The notes beneath the pieces are model-generated. The model was not told the DNA's origin. It was given only the letters and a program-made list of their open reading frames with translations, and made no database searches. The position numbers and the translations under genes were made by a program. This document shows, in pieces, positions 6,952-13,793 of a stretch of DNA of 13,793 bases (position 1 is its first letter; each line of letters starts with the position of its first letter). The DNA comes from an uncultured Ligilactobacillus sp. (GTDB lineage Bacteria > Bacillota > Bacilli > Lactobacillales > Lactobacillaceae), in NCBI GenBank assembly GCA_934215475.1, contig CAKPZY010000046.1, positions 1 to 13,793 on the forward strand, given 5' to 3'.

Positions 6952-8673
6952 TTAAGCAGTGTATTTCTTTACTAACTCAACAACCTCTTCAGTTGTTTCA
7001 CAGTCAGTCACTGCCTTTTTTGCTAATTCTTTCATCTTTGAAGTATCCAGTTTCTTCAATAAACTACGTGTCTTCAAAATAGAAGTAGCACTCATTGAAT
7101 ACTCATCCAGACCTAAACCAGCCAATAACGGAACAGCGACTTGATCGCCGGCCATTTCTCCACACATTCCAGTCCATTTTCCTTCTTTGTGCGAGGCTTC
7201 AATGATATTCTTGATCAAACGAAGCAATGACGGGTTATATGGTTGATACAAATATGAAACATGCTCATTGCCGCGATCTGCAGCCATTGAGTACTGAATC
7301 AAATCGTTTGTACCAATACTAAAGAAATCAGAATATTTTGCCAATTTATCGGCAATCATAGCTGCGGCAGGAATCTCCATCATCATACCGACTTCGATAT
7401 CATCTGAGACCTTTACCCCATCTTTAACGAGCTTAGCTTTCTCTTCTTCAAAGATAGCCTTAGCTTCCTTAAATTCTTTGACTGTGGCGATCATTGGGAA
7501 CATCACTGCCAAACGTCCGTAAGCGGAGGCCCGTAACAAAGCCCGCAATTGTGTCCGGAAAATATCCTGCCGATCTAGTGAGATCCGGATAGCACGGTAG
7601 CCCAAGAAAGGATTTTGTTCCTCCGGCAAAGGTAAGTACGGCAATTTCTTATCGCCACCAATATCCATTGTTCGAACGACAACCTGCTTGCCATGCATAC
7701 CCTCAACGGCCTGCTTGTAAGCTTCAAATTGATCATCTTCTGAAGGCAATTCGGCAGAATCCATGTACAAGAATTCTGAACGGAACAAACCAACGGCTTC
7801 TGCACCATTATCATTTGCCCCCTCAACATCCTTAGGTGTTCCAATGTTAGCGCCTAATGTAACACGTTTGCCATCAGCAGTGACAGACTTTTCATTTTTT
7901 AACTGAGCCCATTCAGCCTTTTGAGCTGCAAAGTCTTTAGCCTTTTGTTGATATTCCGTTAATTCGTCATTGCTTGGATCTACTAACGCTTCACCATGAA
8001 TACCATCGATGATCACAGTCTGATTGGCCTTAATGTCCTTAGTCGCCGACCCGGAACCAACAATAGCGGGGATCTCTAATGTACGTGACATGATAGCAGA
8101 GTGAGATGTCCGACCACCAATGTCCGTGATGAAACCTTTAACATATTTTCTGTCCAGCTGAGCTGTATCTGAAGGTGTGAGATCGTGAGCCACGATCACT
8201 ACTTCTTCATCGATCAAAGCCGGGCTTGGTAAGGTGACGCCCAGTAAATGGCTTAATAAACGTTTCGTAACATCACGAACATCACCGGCACGCTCTTGCA
8301 TATAAGCATTATCAGTCATTCCCTCAAATAAGGAAATGAATGTATCGGTAACACTTTTAACGGCTGCTTCAGCATTAACTTTATCTTTCTTGATTTTATC
8401 TGTGATCTGACCAAGCATTTCCGGATCAGAAAGAATGGTTAAATGTGCTTCAAAGACTTGCGCTTCTTCAGCTCCTAAATTTTTGGCAGCCTTGTCCTTG
8501 ATGACCTCCAGATCTTTCTTGGAGGCTGCTATCGCGTCATTTAAACGTTTTACTTCAGCCTGCGGGTCATCGGTCGTTTTCTCGGAAAATGATAAATCGG
8601 GTTGCACAAGCATATATGCTTTAGCTTCCGCAATACCATCACTGGCTGCGATCCCTTTCAACATTTTCGTCAT
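6952..8673 (-). CDS. ptsI: PTS Enzyme I (phosphoenolpyruvate-protein phosphotransferase)
   Basis: Enzyme I takes phosphate from phosphoenolpyruvate and passes it to HPr, feeding all PTS sugar transporters in the cytoplasm. The 573-residue length is normal. The N-terminal HPr-binding and phosphohistidine domains are complete, with the active-site His191 in [12 protein letters not shown]. The C-terminal barrel carries [10 protein letters not shown] (Arg298), [11 protein letters not shown] (Arg334), the metal ligands Glu433 and Asp457 (in [10 protein letters not shown]) and the catalytic Cys504 in GMCGEMAGD. No key residue is missing. The ATG overlaps the ptsH stop by one base (TAATG), with GGAAGGA 11 nt upstream, so the two genes are translationally coupled. 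Confidence 0.98.
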   Translation of the reverse strand: MTKMLKGIAASDGIAEAKAYMLVQPDLSFSEKTTDDPQAEVKRLNDAIAASKKDLEVIKDKAAKNLGAEEAQVFEAHLTILSDPEMLGQITDKIKKDKVNAEAAVKSVTDTFISLFEGMTDNAYMQERAGDVRDVTKRLLSHLLGVTLPSPALIDEEVVIVAHDLTPSDTAQLDRKYVKGFITDIGGRTSHSAIMSRTLEIPAIVGSGSATKDIKANQTVIIDGIHGEALVDPSNDELTEYQQKAKDFAAQKAEWAQLKNEKSVTADGKRVTLGANIGTPKDVEGANDNGAEAVGLFRSEFLYMDSAELPSEDDQFEAYKQAVEGMHGKQVVVRTMDIGGDKKLPYLPLPEEQNPFLGYRAIRISLDRQDIFRTQLRALLRASAYGRLAVMFPMIATVKEFKEAKAIFEEEKAKLVKDGVKVSDDIEVGMMMEIPAAAMIADKLAKYSDFFSIGTNDLIQYSMAADRGNEHVSYLYQPYNPSLLRLIKNIIEASHKEGKWTGMCGEMAGDQVAVPLLAGLGLDEYSMSATSILKTRSLLKKLDTSKMKELAKKAVTDCETTEEVVELVKKYTA

Positions 8674-8939
8674 TATTCAGCAAGTCCTTCCTTTTTCATT
8701 GTCTCAGCAACTGCCTTGATAGCATCTGCTTCGTCAGCGCCTTCTGCTGTAATTGTGACATCAGAACCCTGTCCAACGCCCAAAGACATAACGCCCATGA
8801 TAGATTTCAAATTAACTGACTTGTCATTGTATGCTAAAGTGATATCAGAATTGAATTTACTTGCGGATTGAACCAACAATGTTGCAGGACGAGCATGGAT
8901 CCCTGTTTCTGCAATTACGTGAAAGTCTTTCTTTTCCAT
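8673..8939 (-). CDS. ptsH: Phosphocarrier protein HPr
   Basis: HPr (88 residues) carries phosphate from Enzyme I to the sugar-specific EIIA proteins. In firmicutes it also controls carbon catabolite repression when its regulatory serine is phosphorylated by HPr kinase. The active-site His15 (GIHARPAT) and regulatory Ser46 ([12 protein letters not shown]) are both present at the standard positions, so both phosphorylation routes should work. AAGGAGA lies 9 nt ahead of the ATG. The gene is first in ptsHI and overlaps ptsI by one base. A long leader with a cre-like site and a promoter with an internal inverted repeat precede it. Confidence 0.98.
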   Translation of the reverse strand: MEKKDFHVIAETGIHARPATLLVQSASKFNSDITLAYNDKSVNLKSIMGVMSLGVGQGSDVTITAEGADEADAIKAVAETMKKEGLAE

Positions 8940-9009
8940 CTTAAACCATTCTCCTTTGAGTATAAAAATAAAATTGTTGAGCTTTACCTATGAAAATTTG
9001 CACAAATTG

Positions 9010-9036
9010 TCGAACACGTTTACATTTTCAAAATGT
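9010..9036 (-). promoter_or_regulatory. cre-like site and adjoining palindrome in the ptsHI leader
   Basis: On the minus strand 9025-9010 reads ATGTAAACGTGTTCGA, which fits the CcpA cre consensus WTGNNARCGNWWWCAW with two mismatches. Directly next to it, sharing its end, is the perfect 15-nt palindrome ACATTTTCAAAATGT (9022-9036). Both lie downstream of the promoter, in the transcribed leader, where CcpA binding would act as a roadblock. The cre assignment is tentative. Confidence 0.4.
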
Positions 9037-9074
9037 TCACAGTCTGCACCACATAGTGTAAACTCGCTAAAAAA

Positions 9075-9103
9075 ATAATACCATGTATTATGGTATAAAA
9101 CAA
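9075..9103 (-). promoter_or_regulatory. Sigma-A promoter of ptsHI with inverted repeat between -35 and -10
   Basis: On the minus strand the -35 TTGTTT (9103-9098) and the -10 TATTAT (9080-9075) are separated by 17 nt. Transcription would start near 9068, giving a leader of about 130 nt before ptsH. The spacer and the edge of the -10 are covered by the perfect inverted repeat ATACCAT-GTATT-ATGGTAT at 9078-9096, placed as a repressor operator would be. Confidence 0.65.
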
Positions 9104-9270
9104 GTTTGTTTTAGCCCTATATGTATGTACGGCTCCAGGCTGGAAGGCGCATTCACACGAGCTATAGTTTCATTAAAATAAGAATACACAAATTATTCTC
9201 TTTTGTTTTCATAAGTTTTCATCGTTACTAAAATACATTTTGCAAAACATACCATATTGCAACTGATTCT
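9104..9270. other. Intergenic stretch between the small gene and the ptsHI promoter
   Basis: No gene is seen here. It contains an odd-length palindrome TCCAGGCTGGA (9134-9144), a single ATACCAT half-site (9249-9255) matching the repeat in the ptsHI promoter, and two TTGCAA copies (9241-9262 region) that could pair weakly. No convincing terminator for the small upstream gene was found, so some read-through into ptsHI is possible. Confidence 0.4.
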
Positions 9271-9465
9271 TTATTTATGTTCGGTACCACTATTATAATG
9301 ATAGGAAGCACCGCCACCTCGTTTTGCATGGCCCACCACCTGTTTTCTATGTGGATACTCCATCAGCGCTCTTTGAAAGTCCATGAATTTAGCTGTACTG
9401 ATCTCAACTTCTGTGATTTCTCCTTGACGCAATTGTTCTAAGATCTGCCCATAATCTTTGCTCAC
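9271..9465 (-). CDS. Small conserved-looking protein of unknown function upstream of ptsH
   Basis: I do not recognise this 64-residue protein. It has no signal peptide or membrane segment. The first half is acidic and helical in character (QILEQLRQGEITEVEIS, then FMDFQRALMEYP). The second half is basic, with HRKQVVGHAKRGGGASYHY and a His/Gly-rich end, which would suit nucleic-acid or phosphate binding, but this is only a guess. The start is placed at GTG (9463-9465) with AGAGGG 7 nt upstream; the TTG at 9483 lies in front of that binding site and is less likely. A promoter with TATAAT lies at 9504-9509 and its -35 region falls in the divergent interval shared with clpE. Base composition is like its neighbours, so it looks like a real resident gene. 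Confidence 0.65.
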   Translation of the reverse strand: MSKDYGQILEQLRQGEITEVEISTAKFMDFQRALMEYPHRKQVVGHAKRGGGASYHYNSGTEHK

Positions 9466-9503
9466 AGTAAACCCTCTTTCCAAATTAAATCCAGTAGCAA
9501 TTA

Positions 9504-9533
9504 TAGCATGAAAAATAATATTTTTTGAAGCTT
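9504..9533 (-). promoter_or_regulatory. Promoter of the small gene upstream of ptsH
   Basis: On the minus strand TATAAT (about 9509-9504) is preceded by TTCAAA at about 18 nt. It is back to back with the clpE promoter. Confidence 0.5.
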
Positions 9534-9538
9534 ATGAC

Positions 9539-9566
9539 TTGAAGTTTACTCAGAAATTTGTATAAT
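9539..9566 (+). promoter_or_regulatory. Sigma-A promoter of clpE
   Basis: The -35 TTGAAG (9539-9544) and perfect -10 TATAAT (9561-9566) are separated by 16 nt. Transcription would start near 9573, a few bases before the CtsR operator. Confidence 0.75.
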
Positions 9567-9577
9567 AAAAATATAAA

Positions 9578-9608
9578 GGTCAAAGTTGGTCAAATGCTTT
9601 TGACCTTT
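9578..9608 (+). promoter_or_regulatory. CtsR operator of clpE with an extra inverted half-site
   Basis: Bases 9578-9594 read GGTCAAAGTTGGTCAAA, the tandem heptad operator of the heat-shock repressor CtsR (consensus RGTCAAA-NAN-RGTCAAA), differing only in the last base of the 3-nt spacer. It sits just after the predicted transcription start, so bound CtsR would block clpE until heat or protein stress. A third heptad in opposite orientation follows (TTTGACC at 9599-9605). Together AAAGGTCAAA (9575-9584) and TTTGACCTTT (9599-9608) form a perfect 10-bp inverted repeat. The ctsR gene is not in the window. Confidence 0.92.
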
Positions 9609-9646
9609 GTCTAACCTGATCTTATGAAAGGTCGTGAATAATTAAT

Positions 9647-11872
9647 ATGTTATGTCAAAATTGTCATCAAAATCCAGCAACGATTCATTTGACTACTAAT
9701 GTAGGCGGACGGCAGACTTCGATAGACTTGTGCCAGTCTTGCTATCAAAAACTTAAAGACAAAGCTGGTAATAGTGGTCGTCCAAATTCAATGATGCAAG
9801 ATCCTTTTGGCTTTGGTAATTTAGATGATATTTTTCGGGCAATGTCTGGAGAACGTCAAGGTCAAGGACAGCAACCAGGACAAGTTCCACCAACTCAAGC
9901 AGCTGGCGGCCGCGGACGCAATAATGGCGGCAACACCATTTTAGGCCAGTATGGGTTAGATCTAACCAACGAAGCTCAAAACGGTCGGATCGATCCTGTA
10001 ATTGGAAGAGATAAAGAAATTTCGCGCGTGATAGAAATATTGAACCGGCGCACCAAAAACAATCCTGTTCTGATCGGTGAAGCCGGGGTCGGTAAAACGG
10101 CCGTCGTTGAAGGGTTGGCTCAAAAGATCGTCGACAACGACGTCCCACAGAAATTGCAAAATAAAAGGTTAGTTCGTTTAGATGTCGTTTCACTTGTTCA
10201 AGGTACTGGGATCCGTGGCCAGTTTGAACAGCGGATGAAACAGTTAATGGATGAACTTAAAAAAGAAAAGAATACCATCCTCTTCATTGACGAGATCCAT
10301 GAGATCGTAGGTGCCGGAAACGCCGAGGGCGGCATGGATGCCGGTAATGTTTTGAAACCAGCCTTGGCTCGCGGAGATCTGCAACTGGTCGGTGCAACGA
10401 CTATGAAAGAGTATCGGGCAATCGAAAAAGATGCCGCCTTAGCAAGACGTCTGCAACCGATCGAGGTCGATGAACCTTCAGTCGCAGAAACCCTTAAAAT
10501 TTTACAGGGGATCCGCGGTAAATATGAATCTTATCACCATGTAAAATATACCGAAAAAGCACTTGAGGCTGCGGTCAACTTATCTAACCGTTATATTCAA
10601 GACCGCTTTTTGCCTGATAAGGCAATCGACTTGTTGGATGAATCTGGTTCTAAAAAGAACTTGACGATCCATACCGTCGATCCGGCTGTAATGGATGGAA
10701 AGATCAAGGATGCTGAAGAACAGAAGCAGGCAGCTTTAAAAGACGAAGATTACGAGAAAGCTGCCTACTATCGTGACCAAGTTACAAAATTCAATAAGAT
10801 GAAAGAAAATTCTTCATCCGATGAAAGTACGCCGAAGATCACTGAAAAAGATATGGAGAAAATCGTTGAGGAAAAGACCAATATTCCGGTCGGTGAGCTG
10901 CAAGCTAAGGAACAATCACAGCTAAGAAACTTAGGCAATGCGCTAGAAAAGCATGTTATTGGCCAAGATGAAGCTGTTAATAAAGTAGCTCGTGCCATTC
11001 GGCGGAATCGTGTCGGATTCAATAAATCCGGTCGCCCAATCGGTTCCTTCCTCTTCGTTGGCCCAACAGGTGTCGGCAAGACGGAAACTGCCAAACAGTT
11101 AGCTCGTGAATTATTTGGGACACCAGATGCGATGATCCGTTTCGATATGAGTGAGTATATGGAGAAATTCTCCGTTTCCAAGTTGATCGGTTCGCCGCCA
11201 GGTTATGTTGGCTATGATGAAGCCGGTCAGTTGACCGAACAAGTTCGGCGTCATCCGTATAGCTTGATATTGCTTGATGAGATCGAAAAAGCACATCCTG
11301 ATGTTTTGCACATGTTCTTACAGATCTTGGATGACGGTCGTTTGACTGACTCACAAGGTCGGACGGTATCCTTCAAGGATACGATAATCATCATGACGTC
11401 TAATGCTGGTAGCGGCGACTCTGTTGCCGAAGTTGGCTTCGCAGCTGAAGCTGCAGGCCAGACTCATTCGATCCTAGATAGCTTAACCAAGTATTTTAAG
11501 CCTGAATTTTTGAACCGTTTAGACGCAATCGTTGAATTTAATGCCTTGACCAAAGATGACTTGCACAAGATCGTTACACTGATGTTAGACGACGTGAATG
11601 ATATGTTGTCAGACAAGAATATCGAATTGCATGTTACTGGTCCAGTGGCGGACAAATTAGTCGATCTTGGTTATGATCCGAAGATGGGAGCACGTCCATT
11701 GCGGCGGGTTATCCAAGAACAAATCGAGGATAGGATCGCAGATTACTATCTTGATCATCCGGAAAACAAGAATTTGCTTGCTAAACTTGAAGAAGGTAAG
11801 ATCAGAATCGTTAAAAACGAGGAACCTGCTGCAAGTAAAAAGAAAGCAGACAATTCTGCGAGTGATAAGTAA
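9647..11872 (+). CDS. clpE: ATP-dependent Clp protease ATP-binding subunit ClpE
   Basis: ClpE is an AAA+ unfoldase of the Hsp100 family that works with ClpP to remove damaged proteins under heat and other stress. The 741 residues show the full ClpE layout. An N-terminal zinc finger has Cys3, Cys6, Cys29 and Cys32, followed by a Gly/Gln-rich linker (about 68-98). The first AAA+ module has Walker A GEAGVGKT (144-151) and Walker B ILFIDE (211-216). A short UVR-like coiled segment lies near 350-387, in place of the longer ClpC/ClpB middle domain. The second AAA+ module has Walker A GPTGVGKT (472-479) and Walker B ILLDE (541-545). A VGF tripeptide at 596-598 sits where the ClpP-docking loop is expected. 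The ATG at 9647 has only a weak, distant GAAAGG site about 14 nt upstream, but no better in-frame start exists. The gene is controlled by CtsR and ends at a strong terminator. Confidence 0.97.
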   Translation: MLCQNCHQNPATIHLTTNVGGRQTSIDLCQSCYQKLKDKAGNSGRPNSMMQDPFGFGNLDDIFRAMSGERQGQGQQPGQVPPTQAAGGRGRNNGGNTILGQYGLDLTNEAQNGRIDPVIGRDKEISRVIEILNRRTKNNPVLIGEAGVGKTAVVEGLAQKIVDNDVPQKLQNKRLVRLDVVSLVQGTGIRGQFEQRMKQLMDELKKEKNTILFIDEIHEIVGAGNAEGGMDAGNVLKPALARGDLQLVGATTMKEYRAIEKDAALARRLQPIEVDEPSVAETLKILQGIRGKYESYHHVKYTEKALEAAVNLSNRYIQDRFLPDKAIDLLDESGSKKNLTIHTVDPAVMDGKIKDAEEQKQAALKDEDYEKAAYYRDQVTKFNKMKENSSSDESTPKITEKDMEKIVEEKTNIPVGELQAKEQSQLRNLGNALEKHVIGQDEAVNKVARAIRRNRVGFNKSGRPIGSFLFVGPTGVGKTETAKQLARELFGTPDAMIRFDMSEYMEKFSVSKLIGSPPGYVGYDEAGQLTEQVRRHPYSLILLDEIEKAHPDVLHMFLQILDDGRLTDSQGRTVSFKDTIIIMTSNAGSGDSVAEVGFAAEAAGQTHSILDSLTKYFKPEFLNRLDAIVEFNALTKDDLHKIVTLMLDDVNDMLSDKNIELHVTGPVADKLVDLGYDPKMGARPLRRVIQEQIEDRIADYYLDHPENKNLLAKLEEGKIRIVKNEEPAASKKKADNSASDK

Positions 11873-11875
11873 GCA

Positions 11876-11918
11876 CAAAAAAGCAGCTGCTCTTAAATTT
11901 AGGGCAGCTGCTTTTTTT
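11876..11918 (+). terminator. Rho-independent terminator of clpE
   Basis: The perfect 9-bp GC-rich inverted repeat AGCAGCTGC/GCAGCTGCT (11882-11890 with 11904-11912) has a 13-nt loop, a run of A before it and seven T after it. It begins a few bases past the clpE stop and could also work on the opposite strand. Confidence 0.95.
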
Positions 11919-12092
11919 AATCTTGTATGTTTGCTAAAGAAACACATCTTTCATTGTGTTGCTCTTTTTAAAGTCTAACAGCCGTGCTTTATAAATTTCT
12001 CTCATCATTCAACCTTTTTCAAGCTGCTTAAAATTTCCTGGGAAGACCCCCAATTAGTTGATAACTTTGTTTTAATATGGGCATTTTTAATA
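11919..12092. other. Intergenic stretch between clpE and the DUF1827 gene
   Basis: No gene is visible. A weak hairpin AACACA/TGTGTT (11941-11946 with 11955-11960) followed by GCTCTTTTT may be a second, minor terminator. No CtsR heptad was found here, so the downstream gene is not obviously under the clpE control. Confidence 0.4.
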
Positions 12093-12098
12093 TATAAT
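12070..12098 (+). promoter_or_regulatory. Promoter of the DUF1827 gene
   Basis: A perfect -10 TATAAT lies at 12093-12098, about 34 nt before the start codon. The -35 at 17-nt spacing is only TTTTAA (12070-12075), so the -35 assignment is weak. Confidence 0.5.
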
Positions 12099-12131
12099 GA
12101 GTATGAAAATAAAAAACTGGAGGTCAAATAA

Positions 12132-12413
12132 ATGATGAATTTAGTAGATGTTACCAACAGTTATGCACGTGTCATCACCGAAGAACTAAGAACTTCCTCA
12201 ACTCATTACATTAAAGTATACACTTTAGGAAACTCTGTGGTCGTACACAAGAAAAAAGCTGACAGGCACGAAATCGTGATCTCTAATAAATTACGTCCTA
12301 TCACCGATAAGGAATTAAAATTTGTGGTTTCAAGGCTGCTGGGTGACAAAAAAGATGAAGCTTCAGTTTCTGATGCAGGAAATGTCGTTGAAATTCAAGC
12401 ACAAATCGACTAG
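12132..12413 (+). CDS. DUF1827-family protein
   Basis: This 93-residue protein fits the DUF1827 family, which is found in Lactobacillales and has no established function. The family pattern is visible in LVDVTNSYARVITEEL at the N-terminus, YIKVYTLGNSVVVHKKK in the middle (about 26-42) and a following EIVISNKLRPITDKELKFVV segment. The protein is soluble, with no signal peptide or membrane segment, and appears to be a mixed alpha/beta fold. The first of two adjacent ATG codons is chosen, with GGAGG 8 nt upstream. It follows clpE but has its own promoter and terminator, so it is a separate transcription unit. A link to stress response through its position next to clpE is speculation. Confidence 0.8.
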   Translation: MMNLVDVTNSYARVITEELRTSSTHYIKVYTLGNSVVVHKKKADRHEIVISNKLRPITDKELKFVVSRLLGDKKDEASVSDAGNVVEIQAQID

Positions 12414-12460
12414 CTATCTAAAAAATTGCTTTATATCAACTCAGTTGGCAGTTTGAGCCG

Positions 12461-12488
12461 GAAAATTCCAGTACACAACTGGCAATTT
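12461..12488 (+). terminator. Rho-independent terminator of the DUF1827 gene
   Basis: AAAATTCCAGT (12461-12471) pairs with ACTGG-AATTTT (12477-12488, one bulged C), with a 5-nt loop ACACA. The T-rich arm closes the stem. It lies 47 nt past the stop codon. Confidence 0.6.
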
Positions 12489-12583
12489 TAGTCGAAATAA
12501 AGTGGGCACCTTCTTATATCAGGATTGTCCAAGTTAGGAGCCAATTATTTAAAGAGTGTTTAAGTAAAAATCAGCACTTTTGT

Positions 12584-12589
12584 TATCAT
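12584..12589 (+). promoter_or_regulatory. Possible -10 element of the MucBP-like gene
   Basis: TATCAT lies about 25 nt before the start codon. A TTTAAG upstream is at 19 nt, longer than normal, so this promoter is tentative. A strong ribosome binding site AGGAGGG follows 6 nt before the ATG. Confidence 0.35.
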
Positions 12590-12614
12590 ACGGCTGGAGT
12601 TAGGAGGGATCAAT

Positions 12615-13718
12615 ATGGTAAGGTTCACGCCGTTGCAGGTGATCAAACGAGGCTTTAAAGCTCTGAAAAAAGAATTTGCTTCCGATAATCAGACAGTAGA
12701 TCATATAGAAACAAATAACAACGCGCGCACGTACCCTCTTCAAGTTCCAAAAAAATCACCCCAAATAAAAAAGAAGGCCGAAACGCAGCCTCAACCACAT
12801 TTTTCTCCGTTCTTTGCCAAAGGCTTGGCACATCCAATTCCAGCAGTTATCTTGGTTATGTATTTGGACGAAAAACAAAATTACTTGATGGATCCTCAGA
12901 TAGTCCGCGGGTACCGGGGACAGGAATTTGAATTAGTTATCAAAAATTTCCCTGATTACTACGTCACAAACATTGCGGGCTTCACTACTAGCTTTGTAGA
13001 TCGGTATGGAGTCGTAAAAATTTTATATCAACGCCGCAACGCTGCGGCTCTTTGGATCTTTGCAAAAGACATCGATGAGCAGCGCTTGTTAGCGGCTCCG
13101 GAATTTGTTCATGGTAAATTACATGCGCCCTATTCTCTGTCAGCTCCAAGTTTTGCAAATTATGTTTTAGTGCAAGCACACGGTCCTGTTACCGGCCGCT
13201 TTCTAAATTCGCAACAATTTGTGACCTACTTCTACCGCAAAAAATGGTGGGAAGAAGTGGATGAAAGTTTGCGTTTGTTGAAGATCATCGAATTTACAGA
13301 GTGCGTAGACGCACCTTATGGTAAAAGGATCAGTTTAACTTTAGCCAAAGATACGGTCTGGCAAGCTTTCAAATCGGTAAAAACCACTGACAAGACTATT
13401 TGGTACTGTCTGGGCGGAAACACATGGATCAAGCAAAATAAGAATATTAAAGTACTCACACACAGGAATCATTTAGAACAACCCAGTCCGGCAGACACCA
13501 GTTTAAAAAATTATGCGACTCCGATCCAAACCCAGGCCAGAATAGACTTTGTGCCTGGTAAAAAAGTCACTTTATATGACAAACCTTGTGGCAAGAAATC
13601 ATCCCAATTAAAGCATGGAACTGTCATAACACTGACCGCCCATAAACACCTGGCAGGCATGCACTGGTATCAAATAGATAATGATGGTTGGATCTTACAA
13701 GAATACCTACGCTTTTAA
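12615..13718 (+). CDS. Protein with two MucBP-like repeats and two SH3-like segments, no visible export signal
   Basis: The exact function is not recognised. Residues 1-21 are basic and amphipathic (MVRFTPLQVIKRGFKALKKE), followed by a low-complexity linker rich in Lys, Pro and Gln to about 70. Residues 78-139 resemble a MucBP repeat: VILVMYLDEKQNYL, then GYRGQEFEL, and an ending VKILYQRR. Residues 144-208 look like a second, diverged copy (LWIFAKDIDEQRLL, GKLHAPYSL, FVTYFYRK). The last 135 residues hold two SH3-like segments, around 235-281 ending WYCLGGNTWIKQNKNIKVL and around 310-367 ending HWYQIDNDGWILQEYLRF, of the kind used to bind cell walls. MucBP domains are normally on exported proteins, yet no signal peptide, membrane helix or LPXTG anchor is seen. 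AGGAGGG precedes the ATG by 6 nt, so a missed upstream start is unlikely. The domain calls are by eye and moderate in strength. Confidence 0.65.
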   Translation: MVRFTPLQVIKRGFKALKKEFASDNQTVDHIETNNNARTYPLQVPKKSPQIKKKAETQPQPHFSPFFAKGLAHPIPAVILVMYLDEKQNYLMDPQIVRGYRGQEFELVIKNFPDYYVTNIAGFTTSFVDRYGVVKILYQRRNAAALWIFAKDIDEQRLLAAPEFVHGKLHAPYSLSAPSFANYVLVQAHGPVTGRFLNSQQFVTYFYRKKWWEEVDESLRLLKIIEFTECVDAPYGKRISLTLAKDTVWQAFKSVKTTDKTIWYCLGGNTWIKQNKNIKVLTHRNHLEQPSPADTSLKNYATPIQTQARIDFVPGKKVTLYDKPCGKKSSQLKHGTVITLTAHKHLAGMHWYQIDNDGWILQEYLRF

Positions 13719-13721
13719 AAA

Positions 13722-13793
13722 TGGAGTTGGGACAAAACGTTCCATAATCCGATAAAATACCACCATATTTTCCTGTTTTTTGAAAATTTGGTG
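13722..13793 (+). repeat. Possible start of an intergenic repeat with a TTGGGACAAAAC motif
   Basis: Right after the stop codon the sequence reads AATGGAGTTGGGACAAAACG. Elements beginning with TGGGACAAAA recur between genes in many Lactobacillales genomes. Only its first part is in the window, and no second copy is seen here, so the repeat nature rests on memory of such sequences. Confidence 0.35.

Noticed and set aside
9134..9144. TCCAGGCTGGA considered as a terminator or riboswitch part
   Set aside because: The palindrome leaves no room for a loop and no T-run follows; at most it is a protein-binding site.
9753..10193. 146-codon minus-strand frame inside clpE
   Set aside because: It is antisense to the zinc finger, linker and Walker A region of clpE, whose motifs are all intact; no start signals.
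11657..11978. Two overlapping opposite frames at the end of clpE
   Set aside because: Both run through the strong clpE terminator hairpin and are shadows of the clpE reading frame.
1..13793. CRISPR arrays, insertion sequences, prophage genes, tRNAs and defence systems
   Set aside because: No regularly spaced direct repeats, no transposase or integrase motifs, no tRNA-like cloverleaf, and all sizeable genes have housekeeping or cell-envelope identities.

Overview
The window reads as a chromosomal segment of a low-GC Gram-positive bacterium of the order Lactobacillales, most likely Lactobacillaceae. The evidence is the gene set: a LafA/LafB glycolipid pathway, an LtaS-type lipoteichoic acid synthase, a YkuJ-family protein, ptsHI, clpE under a CtsR box, a DUF1827 protein and a MucBP-like protein. 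Shine-Dalgarno sites and rho-independent terminators are of the firmicute type. I cannot fix the genus from sequence alone. No IS element, phage gene, CRISPR array or tRNA is visible, so this is core genome with an accessory-looking gene at the right end.

Left part, all on the minus strand. Bases 1-345 carry three stacked sigma-A promoters pointing left and a boxA-like rRNA leader, so an rRNA operon very probably starts just outside the left edge. After a gene-free stretch and a clear terminator (685-712) comes ltaS, then ykuJ, then a three-gene operon lafA-lafB-membrane protein with its own promoter (6703-6731) and terminator (about 3251-3301). lafA and lafB should build the diglycosyl-diacylglycerol anchor and LtaS should polymerise glycerol phosphate on it. 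The membrane protein between them in function is a candidate for moving lipid across the membrane. Next is the ptsH-ptsI operon (HPr and Enzyme I), with a terminator, a strong promoter containing a 19-bp inverted repeat, and a cre-like site in a long leader. A 64-codon gene of unknown function lies upstream of ptsH.

Right part, plus strand. clpE diverges from the small gene. It has a sigma-A promoter, a perfect CtsR operator plus a third, inverted half-site, and a strong terminator. Then follow a DUF1827-family gene with its own promoter and terminator, and a gene for a protein with two MucBP-like and two SH3-like segments but no visible secretion signal. The last 75 bases start with a sequence resembling intergenic repeats of lactic acid bacteria.

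Most of the window is ordinary housekeeping content. The points most worth a second look are the unsecreted-looking MucBP/SH3 protein, the linked glycolipid membrane protein, the operator-like repeat inside the ptsHI promoter, the three-half-site CtsR region, and the rRNA promoter stack with a second boxA-like copy upstream.
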